From assembly GCA_019239425.1 (NCBI GenBank), contig JAFAZX010000004.1, forward strand, positions 1 to 64,000: DNA of 64,000 nt, in the 5' to 3' direction. A model generated the notes under the pieces. The model saw only the letters and a list, made by a program, of their open reading frames with translations. It was not told the origin of the DNA and did not search any database. Of the stretch, positions 63,094 to 64,000 are shown piece by piece. Each line of letters begins with the position of its first letter. Positions within the stretch are counted from its first letter, which is position 1. Both the position numbers and the translations under genes were made by a program. The DNA comes from Acidobacteriota bacterium (GTDB lineage: Bacteria > Acidobacteriota > Blastocatellia > Pyrinomonadales > Pyrinomonadaceae).

Positions 63094-63170
63094 GCCTCTT
63101 TCGGCCAGAGGCCCCCTTCACTCTTGTCAGGGGGCGAAACCGCGACGGTATTACCACCCGCCGGAAAAAA

Positions 63171-63275
63171 GTAGGCAGTAGGCAGATGGCAGTAGGCAGC
63201 CGCCCCGCGTTAAGGACGTTGAGAGATTAAATCAGAGTTCGGACAGCGGCGCTCTCAACTGCCAACTGCCTACTG
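63171..63275. repeat. Inverted-repeat element, CAGTAGG heptamer family, conserved loop (reverse orientation)
   Basis: GTAGGCA/GTAGGCA/GATGGCA/GTAGGCA (63171-63199) is mirrored at 63256-63275. On the minus strand the loop carries TTAATCTCTCAACGTCC and AACGCGGGGCGGCTGCC, close to the copies at 35285 and 42977. It supplies the TAG stop of the sigma-factor gene. Confidence 0.93.
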
Positions 63276-64000
63276 TTCTTTCAACCTTCTGCCCAGTCGC
63301 GCGCGCGCGGACTTGCGCAGGTTGATGACCTGCTGTCGGGTCAGGCCGAGGCGCTCGGCGATGGCCCTGTCTTCGAGCGGCAGCTCGTTCCAGAGCCGCG
63401 CGAACTCTTCGGCCGGGATGCCCAGCGCCTCCGCGATCTGGCGCACGCTCGCCGCGCCGGTGTATGGGAGCAGCGCCAGGAGGTCGCGCCCCTGCGCGTC
63501 GCGCAGGTTGAGCAGCAGCGCCGCGCGCTGGTTCAAAGGCAGCTCGCGCACCTCCGCCCACAGGCGCGCGACGTACTCGCGCTGGTCGAACTCTTCGTCG
63601 ACTCCCGCGCGCGCGTCCGCCAACAGTTCATGCGCGCGCCCCTCGTCCGTCTCCTCCTCGCGCGCCTTACGCTCGGAGACTCCCGTCAGCTCCGCGACCA
63701 CGTTCACCAGCTCGTCCAGCTCCAGAGGACTCCGCGTAACTTCGAAGACGTGCGCCAGCACCTCCGCGAGCTGTAGACGCCCCGCGTCCGCGCCGCGGAG
63801 TCTTGAGCGCACCTGTTGCGGAAGGTCTTCGACGGGAGCGCCGCCGCCCGAGCGCCCGCGCCAGGCGGCCGGGCCGCAGAGGTGTTCGTGCCCGCCCGAC
63901 TCCCAGAGCGCGAAGCCTTCGTGGTGCGTGAGGAGGTAGCGCACGCGCGTCTTGAGGCTGTGGCGCTGCGGGTACTTGCGCCGGAGGTGCCGGTAGCAGG
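63270..64000 (-). CDS. Sigma-70-like (ECF-type) RNA polymerase sigma factor, partial (start outside window)
   Basis: The open frame reaches the window edge, giving 242 or more residues; the true start is beyond 64000. The C-terminal part has a region-4-like helix-turn-helix (LPLEDRAIAERLGLTRQQVI, NLRKSARARLGRRL). An earlier pattern ELPLNQRAALLLNLRD followed by SVRQIAEALGIPAEEFARLW resembles a second region-4-type segment. The N-terminal part (CYRHLRRKYPQRHSLKTRVR) is atypical. It precedes the anti-sigma-like gene on the same strand, supporting the assignment. Confidence 0.72.
   Translation of the reverse strand, partial: CYRHLRRKYPQRHSLKTRVRYLLTHHEGFALWESGGHEHLCGPAAWRGRSGGGAPVEDLPQQVRSRLRGADAGRLQLAEVLAHVFEVTRSPLELDELVNVVAELTGVSERKAREEETDEGRAHELLADARAGVDEEFDQREYVARLWAEVRELPLNQRAALLLNLRDAQGRDLLALLPYTGAASVRQIAEALGIPAEEFARLWNELPLEDRAIAERLGLTRQQVINLRKSARARLGRRLKEQ

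Overview
The window is a GC-rich, gene-dense bacterial chromosome segment. No CRISPR array, rRNA, tRNA or transposase gene was seen. The gene content suggests an Acidobacteriota member, probably a Blastocatellia/Pyrinomonadaceae-like lineage. This rests on two giant Oar-type TonB-dependent receptors with N-terminal carboxypeptidase-regulatory domains, a PEP-CTERM protein, a CadC-like winged-helix/beta-propeller regulator, a TPR-CHAT protein beside a sigma/anti-sigma pair, and many small secreted paralogues. The taxonomic call is inference.

Layout. 1-2.7 kb: end of rpsO, then pnp. 3-5.2 kb: PEP-CTERM protein, PEGA/Ig-like secreted protein and a 54-residue membrane protein. 5.3-11 kb: glyQS, an acidic-tailed protein, cca, a membrane protein and an acyl-CoA dehydrogenase. 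11.4-18.8 kb: two small proteins on the minus strand, an FHA-GAF-AAA+-Fis regulator, glpX, two membrane proteins and a processive GT2 glycosyltransferase. 18.8-29.2 kb: a GntR/membrane-protein pair, TonB receptor 1, a Bax-inhibitor-1 protein, crcB-DUF190, an EamA transporter, the CadC-like regulator and a secreted paralogue. 29.2-41 kb: a minus-strand block with a gas-vesicle cluster (transcription order gvpF, membrane protein, gvpG, tandem ArsA/Get3-like ATPase, gvpL, gvpS, a third gvpF/L, gvpK, gvpJ, gvpA) followed by three signalling genes (PAS histidine kinase, REC-STAS, REC-kinase-REC). 41-45 kb: zinc-ribbon/SPFH/DUF4097-like genes. 45-50 kb: a minus-strand run of HD phosphohydrolase, hydrolase, GNAT, TonB-like and S41 peptidase genes. 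50-57 kb: a cyanophycinase-like lipoprotein, two duplicated TPR proteins and TonB receptor 2. 57.7-64 kb: a beta-propeller protein, TPR-CHAT, an anti-sigma-like protein and a sigma factor that runs off the window.

The most striking feature is a dense set of about 29 short palindromic or tandem elements. Most have arms made of 7-nt tandem repeats, with the G-rich arm always 5'. Unrelated heptamers (CAGTAGG, GGGTGCT, AGGATGA, GTGATGA, AGTGAAT, TTTGATT, GAAGTCG) share this architecture. The stop-containing families sit on stop codons, often supplying the stop, while GGGTGCT elements sit just before start codons. Because 7 is not a multiple of 3 and the arms are inverted, the stop-containing arms place stops in all frames on both strands. 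Four CAGTAGG elements share a homologous loop, so at least this family has been copied around the genome. Two elements lie in frame inside gas-vesicle cluster genes.

Other notable signals are a six-copy 11-bp direct-repeat array in front of the CadC-like regulator, the tandem Get3-like ATPase embedded in the gvp operon, and a 265-nt potentially structured leader before the PEP-CTERM gene.
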